Shown one piece after another: positions 1-8,564 of a stretch of DNA of 64,000 nucleotides. The notes beneath the pieces are model-generated. The model did no database searches and was not told where the DNA came from. It saw nothing but the letters and a program-made list of their open reading frames with translations. The stretch is taken from the NCBI GenBank assembly GCA_028284885.1, contig JANQQW010000022.1:30394-94393 (forward strand), given 5' to 3'. A program made the translations under genes and the position numbers. The stretch is from Planctomycetaceae bacterium. Its GTDB lineage: Bacteria > Planctomycetota > Planctomycetia > Planctomycetales > Planctomycetaceae. Position 1 is the first letter of the stretch, and each line of letters begins with the position of its first letter.

Positions 1-2
1 CA

Positions 3-632
3 CAATTCGTGGAACGCATCGTCCGGGACGTGATGTCACGTCTCGCCGGCGACGTCCCCGTTGCGTCGTACGACTCGTCCGCGGCCCTCGTCGTCGACGA
101 CGCGGTCCTCACCGAGGAGTCGCTGGTGTCGCGGCTGAACGGTCACGGCAGCATCGTCGTCGGCCCGAAGACGGTCATCACGCCGACGGCCCGCGACGTC
201 TTGCGGAAGCGAAACGTCGCCGTCAGCCGAGGCGTTGCGGCAACGAGCGGTCCCGCGAGCGGCGAGCGTCGGGTGATCGACGTCACGGACTCGGCGACCG
301 TGGCCGCGGTCGTTCAGGCCGTCGGTCTCTCACGCGAAGCCGAGTCGTGCTGGAAGGTCGCGGCCGACGATGCCGTTGCGTTCGTACGTACCGCCGGGGC
401 CGGAGTCGTCGTCTTCACGAACCGTGCGGCCGCGGTGACCTGCCGGGCAAATCGACAGGCTCATGTTCGCGCCGCCGTCGCGACGGATGGAGACGAGCTT
501 CGCCAACAGCAGAAGTCGCTCGGACCGAACGTTCTCGCAGTCGATCCGGTCGGCCAGTCGTTCGTCACGCTGCGGGCGATCCTGAAGACGTTCGCCACAC
601 CGATCGTCGTCCCCGACGGATGGGAGGACTGA
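3..632 (+). CDS. BMC-associated protein, probably cut at its 5' end by the window edge
   Basis: The first possible start is a GTG at 9, but the frame is open to the left edge, so the true start may lie outside. The beginning (FVERIVRDVMSRLAG) reads as an amphipathic helix like the short encapsulation peptides that dock cargo to microcompartment shells. Residues 40-75 carry a motif of the form VGPKTVITPTARDVLRKRNV, similar to segments recurring in BMC accessory proteins such as the EutT/EutQ group. The remaining ~130 residues have no recognisable catalytic motif. It ends 3 bp before the vertex-protein gene, so the two are co-transcribed. I infer an accessory or cargo role; the exact function is unknown. 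Confidence 0.6.
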   Translation, partial: QFVERIVRDVMSRLAGDVPVASYDSSAALVVDDAVLTEESLVSRLNGHGSIVVGPKTVITPTARDVLRKRNVAVSRGVAATSGPASGERRVIDVTDSATVAAVVQAVGLSREAESCWKVAADDAVAFVRTAGAGVVVFTNRAAAVTCRANRQAHVRAAVATDGDELRQQQKSLGPNVLAVDPVGQSFVTLRAILKTFATPIVVPDGWED

Positions 633-635
633 GGC

Positions 636-962
636 ATGCGGATCGGCGAGATCATCGGCAAGGTCACGCTCTCGCGGTGGCATCCTTCGTTGAGTGGAGC
701 CACTTGGCGGATCGCCGTGCCGCTCTCGCGGGCGGGACTCTCGGGCGACCCGTCCGGCCGAGGCGAACCGTTCGTCGTCTACGACGAACTCGGACCGGGC
801 GACGGTTCGCTCGTCGGCATCACGGAAGGAGCCGAGGCGGCCGCCCCCTTCAACCCGGACACCAAACCGATCGACGGCTACGTCGCCGCGATCCTCGATG
901 CGATCGACATCGGACAGACGAAACCACCCGTAACCCGACAACGAAACCTGTTTGGCGAGTGA
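636..962 (+). CDS. BMC pentameric vertex protein (EutN/CcmL, BMC-P family)
   Basis: A 108-residue single-domain protein of the EutN/CcmL family, whose pentamers cap the vertices of polyhedral microcompartment shells. The N-terminus MRIGEIIGKVTLSRWHPSL has the family's typical first beta strand, and the middle part (FVVYDELGPGDGSLVGITEG) matches the conserved turn of BMC-P proteins (vDxlGAGxGExVlvxxGs), though the Ala-Gly of the usual GAGxGE is changed to GPGDGS. The C-terminal part contains the short helix PIDGYVAAILDAIDI. Length is normal for the family (85-110 residues). It follows the accessory gene by 3 bp. Planctomycete BMC loci usually encode several BMC-P paralogs; the others would lie upstream of the window. 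Confidence 0.9.
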   Translation: MRIGEIIGKVTLSRWHPSLSGATWRIAVPLSRAGLSGDPSGRGEPFVVYDELGPGDGSLVGITEGAEAAAPFNPDTKPIDGYVAAILDAIDIGQTKPPVTRQRNLFGE

Positions 963-966
963 TGGT

Positions 967-1044
967 GAGGGAGTAGGGAGTAGGGAGTAGGGAGTAGCCC
1001 GAATGCAGGGGCTACTCGCTACTCCCTACTCACTACTCGCTACG
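967..1044. repeat. heptamer-repeat inverted repeat with G-quadruplex motif
   Basis: Four copies of the 7-mer GAGTAGG on the left are mirrored by a diverged complementary set (units CTACTCN) on the right, across a loop of about 7 bases near 1001-1007. The arms pair over about 28 bp, with mismatches only at the seventh base of some units. The left arm also holds four GGG tracts separated by AGTA (969-992), which fits the G3N4 quadruplex pattern exactly. It lies between the vertex-protein stop and the aldolase start. Confidence 0.8.
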
Positions 1045-1075
1045 CCCCACTCGCTCCAACTTGGAGCAACCCACC

Positions 1076-1969
1076 ATGTCCAACTGGAACAGCGGCATTC
1101 ACGACCGGAAGCTCAAGGAGCAGATCTGTGAGATCGGTCAGCGGGTCTACAACAAGGGCTTCGCCGCGGCGAACGACGGCAACATCTCGATCCGCGTCGG
1201 CGAGAACGAGGTGCTCTGCTCGCCCACGATGATCTGCAAGGGCTTCATGCAGCCCGACGACATCTGTGCGGTCGACCTCGACGGCAACCAGATCGCGGGC
1301 AAGCGGAAGCGGACCAGCGAGGTGCTGCTGCACCTGACGATCATGAAGCACCGCCCGGACGTGAAGGCGGTGGTGCACTGCCACCCGCCGCACGCGACGG
1401 CGTTCGCCATCGCCAACGAGCCGATTCCGCAGTGCGTGCTGCCGGAGATCGAGGTCTTCATGGGCGAGATTCCGATCGCCCCGTACGAGACCCCCGGAGG
1501 CCAGGAGTTCGCGGACACGGTGATCCCGTTCCTCGACTCGACGAACACGATCATCCTGAAGAACCACGGCACGGTCAGCTTCGGCAAGGACCTGCAGGAG
1601 GCTTACTGGAAGACGGAAATTCTCGACGCCTACTGCCGCATCCTGCTGCTCTCGAAGCAGCTTGGCGTGCAGTTCGACTACCTGAATGAGCAAGAGTCGC
1701 GGGAGCTTCTGGACCTGAAGAAGAAGCTCGGCTTCGACGATCCGCGGTTCCACAAGGAGGACTGCGACCTATGCGGCAACTCCGCCTTCCGCGACGGGTA
1801 CCAGGAGAACATGCCCCGCCCGCGTGCGTTCGCCCCGCCGCCGAGCTTCCCGAGCTACCTCGGCGAGCCGTGCGGCGACGCCTGCGACCCGGCGAAGAAC
1901 GGAGCCACAGCCAACGACGACCTCGTGCAGGCGATCACGGACAAGGTAATGGCGGCGTTGGGAAGTTGA
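1076..1969 (+). CDS. Class II aldolase of the planctomycete BMC (fuculose/rhamnulose-phosphate aldolase type)
   Basis: A zinc-dependent class II aldolase of the AraD/FucA family, expected to split a deoxysugar phosphate into DHAP and lactaldehyde, the aldehyde then being handled inside the microcompartment. Visible motifs are GNIS (residues 35-38), the catalytic-loop SE (81-82), the metal pair HCH (101-103) and a third zinc histidine in KNHGTVSFG. The ATG at 1076 is preferred because GGAG lies 9 bp upstream; an in-frame TTG at 1061 is possible. Beyond the catalytic domain there is a Pro/Gly-rich linker and then a final amphipathic helix NDDLVQAITDKVMAALGS, which looks like a C-terminal encapsulation peptide. 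The substrate is inferred from known planctomycete BMCs. Confidence 0.88.
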   Translation: MSNWNSGIHDRKLKEQICEIGQRVYNKGFAAANDGNISIRVGENEVLCSPTMICKGFMQPDDICAVDLDGNQIAGKRKRTSEVLLHLTIMKHRPDVKAVVHCHPPHATAFAIANEPIPQCVLPEIEVFMGEIPIAPYETPGGQEFADTVIPFLDSTNTIILKNHGTVSFGKDLQEAYWKTEILDAYCRILLLSKQLGVQFDYLNEQESRELLDLKKKLGFDDPRFHKEDCDLCGNSAFRDGYQENMPRPRAFAPPPSFPSYLGEPCGDACDPAKNGATANDDLVQAITDKVMAALGS

Positions 1970-1976
1970 CGGCGAG

Positions 1977-1996
1977 CGGGGGGTGTCAGCCCCCCG
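1977..1996 (+). terminator. GC-rich hairpin downstream of the aldolase
   Basis: A perfect 7-bp stem (CGGGGGG/CCCCCCG) closes a 6-base loop TGTCAG, and is followed by GTTT. The T-tract is short, so it may be a weak terminator, an mRNA-processing hairpin, or a dispersed REP-like element. Confidence 0.4.
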
Positions 1997-2074
1997 GTTT
2001 CGCGTCACAAGGCTAGTCGCGTCGAACACACGGGAATGCGTAACCGGCTGGCTCACACCGGCCGCTCGCCATTC

Positions 2075-2109
2075 ACTCTCAACTCTCAACTCTGGACTCT
2101 CAACTCCCC
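2075..2109. repeat. five tandem 7-bp units abutting a start codon
   Basis: Five consecutive heptamers (ACTCTCA, ACTCTCA, ACTCTGG, ACTCTCA, ACTCCCC) run directly into the ATG of the dehydrogenase gene at 2110. They occupy the place where a ribosome binding site would sit, and no purine-rich Shine-Dalgarno sequence is visible. Confidence 0.85.
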
Positions 2110-3033
2110 ATGAAAGTCTCCATCATCGGTGCCGGCGGGCTCGTCGGTTCGTGTGCGGCCTCAGCCCTGCAGTTCGGCGGAATCGTCCGCGAGATCGCCC
2201 TCGTCGACGTCAACCAGGACGTGGCCGAGGGGCAGGCCCTCGACCTGTTGCACGGGGCGTCGCTCACGAGCGACCAGCGAATCTACGCGGCCGGCCCGGA
2301 GGACAACGCGGACGCCGACGTGATCTGCATCACGGCCGGGCTGCGTCGCAAGCCGGACGAGAGCCGGCTCGACCTCATCAACCGGAACGTCGAGCTGTTC
2401 CAGAAGATCCTCGCCGGGCTGAAGTCGTCGGGGACGAAGAAGGACGCGATCGTGTTCGTCGTCTCGAACCCGGTCGACGTGCTGACGTACCTCGCCGTGA
2501 AGGAACTCGGCCTGCCGCCCGCCCAGGTCATCGGGCTGGGCACGGTGCTCGACACGACGCGTCTCCGCAGCATGCTCGCCCAGCGGCTGGGAACGCCGCC
2601 GTCGCAGACGAACGTGATCATCCTCGGCGAGCACGGCGACAGCATGGTCCCCGTCTGGTCGGCCGCGCAGGTGGGCAACCTGCCGCTGGAGAAGTGGCCC
2701 GGCGTCACGCCCGGCCTGATCGCCGAGGTCGAGAAGAAGACCCGCGGCAGCGGCGCGGAGGTCATCAAGAAGAAGGGGGGAGCCGGCTTCGCCGTGGGCG
2801 TCTCGATCGCCGACGTGATCCACTCCATCGCCCTCGACCAGCACCGCATCCTGCCGGTCTCGTCGCTGCAGAACGGAGCGTACGGCCTGCGAGACGTCTG
2901 CATCAGCGTGCCGACGATCCTCGGTCGGACCGGCGTCGTCGAGCAGGTCGAGATCGACCTGTGGCCGAAGGAGAAGACCGGCCTGCAGAACAGCGGCCGC
3001 GTGCTGCAGGAGACGATCGCGAAGGTCCTGTGA
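2110..3033 (+). CDS. BMC-linked lactate/malate dehydrogenase
   Basis: An NAD-dependent 2-hydroxyacid dehydrogenase of the LDH/MDH superfamily, 307 residues. The Rossmann glycine motif GAGGLVG is at 7-13, the substrate loop TAGLRRKPDESR at 75-86, and the catalytic histidine is in the motif GEHGDS. In the substrate loop the position that decides specificity (Gln102 in lactate and Arg102 in malate dehydrogenases, Bacillus LDH numbering) is Arg80 here, pointing to a dicarboxylate such as oxaloacetate rather than pyruvate. In planctomycete BMC loci this gene is thought to recycle NADH produced by the aldehyde dehydrogenase. It is the last gene of the BMC block in this window. Confidence 0.88.
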   Translation: MKVSIIGAGGLVGSCAASALQFGGIVREIALVDVNQDVAEGQALDLLHGASLTSDQRIYAAGPEDNADADVICITAGLRRKPDESRLDLINRNVELFQKILAGLKSSGTKKDAIVFVVSNPVDVLTYLAVKELGLPPAQVIGLGTVLDTTRLRSMLAQRLGTPPSQTNVIILGEHGDSMVPVWSAAQVGNLPLEKWPGVTPGLIAEVEKKTRGSGAEVIKKKGGAGFAVGVSIADVIHSIALDQHRILPVSSLQNGAYGLRDVCISVPTILGRTGVVEQVEIDLWPKEKTGLQNSGRVLQETIAKVL

Positions 3034-3073
3034 GATCGGGTAGGCTCGGTCGTCCCTCTTCCGGGAGACAAGC

Positions 3074-3595
3074 ATGCGATCGACCACGACACTGACGATC
3101 TTCTTCGCACTGACGGCGGCCGTGCACGCCGAGGACAACGGCCCGGCCGAGAAGTCGCAGGCGGTCAGGGACGCCACCCTCATCGCCGAGTGGCTCCACG
3201 GCGGGGATGCCGGTAGCACCTTCGGGAAGGATCGTTTCGGCGACCGAAGCTACCTGACGAAGGGCAAGGACATCGTCTTCTACTCCGACGTTCCCGGACT
3301 CACGGCTCCGAAGTGGAGCCGCCGGGTCACGTTCGAGGGGATGCAATCCCGCTCGCAAGCACTCAAGGCGGGACACGATCTCGCCCCGCTCGTTCTGATC
3401 ACCCTGTCCACACGCGAAAGACCGGAGGAGGGTGTGCTCAAGTCGGCGCGGGAGGTGTGGGTGAAGGTTGAGAACCCCCGGTACTACTACGTCGAAGTCG
3501 GTATCGGGAACCTCGCGTGGCACTGGATTCGCTTCGAGTTCTACGACGAGGACGGCAAGACGCGGGCCCGGATCACCTCGTCGGCCATCAGCTGA
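3074..3595 (+). CDS. Small secreted protein of unknown function
   Basis: The N-terminus MRSTTTLTIFFALTAAVHAE is a clear Sec signal peptide with cleavage expected after AVHA, giving a mature protein of about 154 residues. The body is hydrophilic with a mixed charge pattern and ends in a beta-rich stretch (YYYVEVGIGNLAWHWIRFEF). I see no catalytic motif, heme site or repeat. It lies 40 bp after the BMC dehydrogenase and 62 bp before prmC, so it could be read from either side, but nothing links it functionally to them. Confidence 0.6.
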   Translation: MRSTTTLTIFFALTAAVHAEDNGPAEKSQAVRDATLIAEWLHGGDAGSTFGKDRFGDRSYLTKGKDIVFYSDVPGLTAPKWSRRVTFEGMQSRSQALKAGHDLAPLVLITLSTRERPEEGVLKSAREVWVKVENPRYYYVEVGIGNLAWHWIRFEFYDEDGKTRARITSSAIS

Positions 3596-3657
3596 CCGGT
3601 CGACGAGCCACCGCCCCCGAACGTACACTCCCGACTTCCTCGTGAAGGGAGTGCGGT

Positions 3658-4536
3658 GTGGCGGCGAATTCGGGAGCGGCGGGAGAACCGTGGACGGTTC
3701 GCCGTGTGCTCGACTGGACGATCGAGCATCTCAAGAAGCACGGCAGCGACTCGCCGCGGCTCGATGCGGAGGTGCTGTTGGCCCACGCCCGCGGTTGCGA
3801 CCGCATTCAGCTCTACACCCGCTACGACGAGCCGCTCGGCGACGAGGAGCGTGCCGTGATGCGGGAACTCGTGCAGCGGCGAGCCGGTCATGAACCGGTC
3901 GCGTACCTCGTGGGGCACCGGGAGTTCTTCGGACTCGACTTCCAAGTCGGTCCCGGCGTGCTCGTCCCGAGGCCCGAGACCGAGACACTCGTGCTCGAGG
4001 TGGTCGAGCGACTGATGGGGCACGAGGCGCCCCGGATTCTCGACCTCTGCACCGGGACGGGTTGCGTCGCGGTCGCCTTGGCGAAGAACCTGCCGAGTGC
4101 CCGCGTCACGGCCGTCGAGCTCGACGAGACGGCGATGGGGTTCGCAGAGGGGAACGTCGAACGCCACGAGCTCGCGAGTCGTGTCGATCTTCGACAAGGC
4201 GACCTGTTCGAGGCGCTCGACGCGGGCACGTTCCACGCGATTGCCTCGAACCCGCCGTACGTCACGACGTCGGAGTTCGACGAACTCGACCCCGACGTCC
4301 GCCTGCACGAACCGCGGACGGCCCTCGTCGCGGGGGCGGACGGGCTCGACGTCGTACGCAGACTCGTCGCCGAGGCGCCGGGCCGGCTCGAGCCGGGGGG
4401 CTGGTTGCTGGTCGAACTCGATCCCGCTCAGGCGGGACCGGTCGCCGGCCTGTTCCGAGACGCCGGGCTGCTCGACGTGACGACGGTTCGAGACGCGAAC
4501 GGAGCCGATCGCGTCGTTCTGGGGAAGCAGGGGTGA
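3658..4536 (+). CDS. prmC: Peptide chain release factor N5-glutamine methyltransferase
   Basis: A SAM-dependent enzyme that methylates the glutamine of the GGQ motif in release factors RF1/RF2 in the cytoplasm. An N-terminal helical substrate-binding domain (about 1-85) includes the usual DSPRLDAEVLLAH segment. The methyltransferase fold follows, with the SAM-binding loop LDLCTGTGCVAVALA (128-142), an acidic residue at the end of strand 2 (AVELD), and the signature NPPY at 198-201 that binds the target glutamine. Length (292) is normal. The start is a GTG at 3658; no strong ribosome binding site is visible. Confidence 0.93.
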   Translation: MAANSGAAGEPWTVRRVLDWTIEHLKKHGSDSPRLDAEVLLAHARGCDRIQLYTRYDEPLGDEERAVMRELVQRRAGHEPVAYLVGHREFFGLDFQVGPGVLVPRPETETLVLEVVERLMGHEAPRILDLCTGTGCVAVALAKNLPSARVTAVELDETAMGFAEGNVERHELASRVDLRQGDLFEALDAGTFHAIASNPPYVTTSEFDELDPDVRLHEPRTALVAGADGLDVVRRLVAEAPGRLEPGGWLLVELDPAQAGPVAGLFRDAGLLDVTTVRDANGADRVVLGKQG

Positions 4537-4634
4537 TCGGGCTCGCCGGTCCCGGAGCCGTTCACTAAGATCCCGGCCCGACGCGCCAGCCGCTCGAATC
4601 CACCACGTTCTCCCGCTGCAGCGGCCCACCATCC

Positions 4635-5183
4635 ATGACCCACGCCTGGCACGACGTCACCCCCGGCGAACGACTGCCCACCGAGTTCACGGCCGTCATC
4701 GAGATCCCTCGCGGGTCGAGCGTGAAGTACGAGCTCGACAAGGAGACGGGGCTCCTGCGGATGGACCGCGTGCTCCACTCTGCCGTCTACTACCCGGCGA
4801 ACTACGGATTCATCCCGCAGACGTACGCCGAGGACGACGACCCGCTGGACGTACTCGTCCTCTGCCAGGAGGCGGTCGACCCGCTGACGCTGGTCGAGGC
4901 ACGGACGATCGGCTTGATGACGATGGTCGACAGCGGCAAGAAGGACCACAAGATCCTCGCCGTCGCGCTTGGCGACCCGGAGGTCAACAAGTTCGAGGAG
5001 GCGTCGGAGCTTCCACCGCACCGACTGCAAATCCTGCGGCGGTTTTTTCAGGACTACAAACAGCTCGAAGGCAAGACGGTCGCGGTCGACGAGATCCAGC
5101 CGGCCGAGGCGGCGATGCCGATCATCGAGGACGCCCTCGAGGTGTACAGCACGGTCCGGCGACGAGGATTCGCCGGCAAGTAA
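4635..5183 (+). CDS. ppa: Inorganic pyrophosphatase, family I
   Basis: A soluble enzyme that hydrolyses pyrophosphate to two phosphates and so pulls biosynthetic reactions forward. The family I metal site is seen as EDDDPLDVLV (residues 66-75), and the upstream sequences EIPRGSSVKYELDK and VYYPANYGFIPQT are the conserved substrate-binding strands. Length (182) is normal for bacterial class I enzymes. It begins with ATG at 4635 and is followed 21 bp later by murA, so the two may be co-transcribed. Confidence 0.95.
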   Translation: MTHAWHDVTPGERLPTEFTAVIEIPRGSSVKYELDKETGLLRMDRVLHSAVYYPANYGFIPQTYAEDDDPLDVLVLCQEAVDPLTLVEARTIGLMTMVDSGKKDHKILAVALGDPEVNKFEEASELPPHRLQILRRFFQDYKQLEGKTVAVDEIQPAEAAMPIIEDALEVYSTVRRRGFAGK

Positions 5184-5204
5184 CGCGGAGCGCGGAGTCC
5201 AAGG

Positions 5205-6524
5205 ATGGACATGTTCGTGGTGCGAGGCGGCCGGCCTCTCGCGGGTCGCGTGCGAGTCAGCGGCGCGAAGAACGCCGCGCTCCCCCTCCTCGCCGCCACG
5301 ATTCTCTCCGACGGTGTCTCCGTCCTGCACGACGTGCCCGACCTCGTCGACGTCCGTTCGATGGAGCGGCTGCTTGCGTCGTTGGGGGTGAGCGTCGAGC
5401 GGAACGACAGCGGTACCACGCAGGTCGGCGTCGTCGACGAGGCCCCCTGCATCGCCGACTACGAACTCGTTCGCCGCATGCGGGCCAGCATCTGCGTGCT
5501 GGGGCCACTCGTCGCACGACGCGGGCGGGCCGTCGTCTCGTTGCCGGGCGGCTGCAACATCGGGACGCGACCGATCGACCTGCATCTCGCCGGGCTGCGG
5601 GCCCTCGGTGCCGAGGTCGAGACACGCAACGGCTACGTCGTCGCCCGGGCCGACAGGCTGGTCGGCGCACGAGTCGATCTCGCCGGACCGAACGGGACCA
5701 CGGTGACCGGAACGGCGAACGTTCTCTGTGCCGCGACGCTTGCGGAGGGGCGGACGACGATCACCTCGGCCGCTCGGGAGCCGGAGATCGTCGATCTCGG
5801 CCGGTTCCTGGTCGGTCTCGGGGCTCGCGTCGAGGGCCTCGGGACGTCCGAGTTGACGGTCGACGGTGTCGAGCGGCTCGGCGGGACGGAGCACGTCCTC
5901 GTGCCGGACCGCATCGAGGCTGCGACGCTGATGATCGCAGCGGCCATCACCCGCGGACGAGTCGAACTCGACAACGTCGAACTCGAGCATCTCGGTTCCG
6001 TCGTCGAGGTTCTTCGTTCGACGGGGGTCGTGGTTCGAGAGTCCGACGACGCGATCGTGGTCGACGGAACCGGGACGCTACGTGCGGTCGACTGCGTGGC
6101 CCGACCGTTTCCCGGCGTGCCGACCGACGTGCAGGCTCAGTTGACGGCCCTGTTGGCGACGGTCCCCGGGCAGGCGGTCGTCCGGGACGACGTCTTTCCA
6201 GAGCGGTTCATGCACGCGGCCGAACTGCTCCGGCTGGGAGCCGACGTCCGGGCGGGCACCGGGTCGGTCACGGTTCGCGGCGTGAGCCGGCTCACGGGGG
6301 CGAACGTGATGGCGTCCGACCTCAGGGCGAGCGCGGCTCTCGTCCTCGCCGGTTTGGCGGCCGAGGGCGAGACGACCGTCCGCCGGATCTACCACCTCGA
6401 CCGCGGGTACGAGGGGCTCGAGGTCAAGCTGCGAGCACTCGGGGCGGACGTCGAACGCGTGGTCGACGTGCCGGCAGCGGTCCCCGGAGAACTCGTCCCT
6501 GGCGAGCGTCGGCAGGCCGGCTGA
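5205..6524 (+). CDS. murA: UDP-N-acetylglucosamine 1-carboxyvinyltransferase
   Basis: This enzyme catalyses the first committed step of peptidoglycan synthesis, transferring enolpyruvate from PEP to UDP-GlcNAc. The KN pair of the active site is at 22-23, and the mobile loop PGGCNIGTRPIDLHL (114-128) carries the catalytic cysteine at 117, the fosfomycin target. Length 439 matches the family. An alternative start is the second ATG, two codons on. Its presence is notable because planctomycetes were long thought to lack peptidoglycan; the gene looks intact and functional here. It converges with the lipoprotein gene, leaving only 6 bp between stops. Confidence 0.95.
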   Translation: MDMFVVRGGRPLAGRVRVSGAKNAALPLLAATILSDGVSVLHDVPDLVDVRSMERLLASLGVSVERNDSGTTQVGVVDEAPCIADYELVRRMRASICVLGPLVARRGRAVVSLPGGCNIGTRPIDLHLAGLRALGAEVETRNGYVVARADRLVGARVDLAGPNGTTVTGTANVLCAATLAEGRTTITSAAREPEIVDLGRFLVGLGARVEGLGTSELTVDGVERLGGTEHVLVPDRIEAATLMIAAAITRGRVELDNVELEHLGSVVEVLRSTGVVVRESDDAIVVDGTGTLRAVDCVARPFPGVPTDVQAQLTALLATVPGQAVVRDDVFPERFMHAAELLRLGADVRAGTGSVTVRGVSRLTGANVMASDLRASAALVLAGLAAEGETTVRRIYHLDRGYEGLEVKLRALGADVERVVDVPAAVPGELVPGERRQAG

Positions 6525-6530
6525 ACGAAG

Positions 6531-7412
6531 TCACTGGACGCCGCGGGACCGCCGGTCCAGTTCGATCCGGCCGGCGAGCCGGTTCTCCAGATCGTCGAGC
6601 GCCCCGGAAACGGCGGCCGTGAGTTCCTGCGGACCGACGGTCGCCGTCCGGTCGGCGGGCGGCACGTGGCGACGGACCTGGACCAGGAACTCCTTCGTCG
6701 AGCCGTGCGGGCCGGTCAGTGTCACCGTCGCGTCCATCTCGCAGGTGCAGCCGGCCTGGTAAGGCTGCAGCGACAGTTCGCGCGGCGGCCCGAACAGGTA
6801 CCGCTTGCCGTCGCGAAGCAGCGTCGGCCGGAACATGCCGTCCCCCTGCCGAGCGAGGTCGTCGGCGAACGCGGAGTTGGGATCGACCGGGTCGCTGGAG
6901 ACGGACATTCCGAGCCCGATCTTGAACGGGCCGATCCGCGGCCCGGAGTTGCGTGCCACGCGGTTGAGGACGTCGTGGTCGTGGGCGAGTGCCTCGCGGT
7001 CGTCGATCACGACACGGAACGACCGCATCTCGACGTCGGCGGAGACGGCCGGCACACCCATCCGGGCGACCGCCGACTGGACCCGCTGCTCGAGTTGTCC
7101 GGGAGGGTCGATGCTCTCGTAGGGGACGAAGCCGACGGCGTGTTCGTGCTGGGACGGTGCGACGGCGGGGGAACGAAACTGGCGTTCCCAGCCGGGTCGT
7201 CGGTCGACGACGGTGACGCGACAGCCGGTCGCCTGACCGGTCGACGTGGCGAGTGCCTCGGCGTACGAGACCGGTCGGACCCCGGCACCGACCACACCCG
7301 CCGGGTGGACGGGGAACCGGGGAGCCTCGGCCAGGGGGTACTGCCGTTGGGCGCAGCCGAGCAACGAGACCGCCAGCGCAGCGGTGGCGGCGAGACCGGG
7401 GAGGGTCCGCAT
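6531..7412 (-). CDS. Predicted lipoprotein of unknown function
   Basis: The start at 7412 is chosen because it gives a clean lipoprotein signal, MRTLPGLAATAALAVSLLGC, with the lipobox cysteine at residue 20. The mature part is about 270 residues of mixed alpha/beta sequence with no repeat or metal motif. There is one CTC pair in the segment AGCTCEMDATVTLTGPHGS and a C-terminal, heptad-like acidic helix (LTAAVSGALDDLENRLAGRIEL). Expected location is the periplasmic face of a membrane. It stands alone between convergent murA and the DUF1559 gene. I do not recognise the family. Confidence 0.65.
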   Translation of the reverse strand: MRTLPGLAATAALAVSLLGCAQRQYPLAEAPRFPVHPAGVVGAGVRPVSYAEALATSTGQATGCRVTVVDRRPGWERQFRSPAVAPSQHEHAVGFVPYESIDPPGQLEQRVQSAVARMGVPAVSADVEMRSFRVVIDDREALAHDHDVLNRVARNSGPRIGPFKIGLGMSVSSDPVDPNSAFADDLARQGDGMFRPTLLRDGKRYLFGPPRELSLQPYQAGCTCEMDATVTLTGPHGSTKEFLVQVRRHVPPADRTATVGPQELTAAVSGALDDLENRLAGRIELDRRSRGVQ

Positions 7413-7508
7413 GGGATCGTCTCGTGGGAGGGGAGAGAGGAGAGGGCCGCGGATTATCGCCAACGGCCCCCTTCCCGCAAGACGAGTTCTCGCCCGGCTC
7501 GCCTCGGC

Positions 7509-8357
<849 letters not shown>

Positions 8358-8564
8358 TTCGGTCCTCGTAGGAACTGTGACGAACAGGGCGGAGAAATCG
8401 CCACTGGGCTGAGAAGTTGATCTGATACGGTAGCAGAAACCCGCACGCCGGGAACACGTCGCCCCGTCGTCCTTTCAGGGCTGCTCTCCGGCCGATTCTG
8501 CGAAACCGATCGGCGGCAGCGGGGTAGTAGTGGAACACCCCCGCACTTCTTGGAGTTGGCACTG

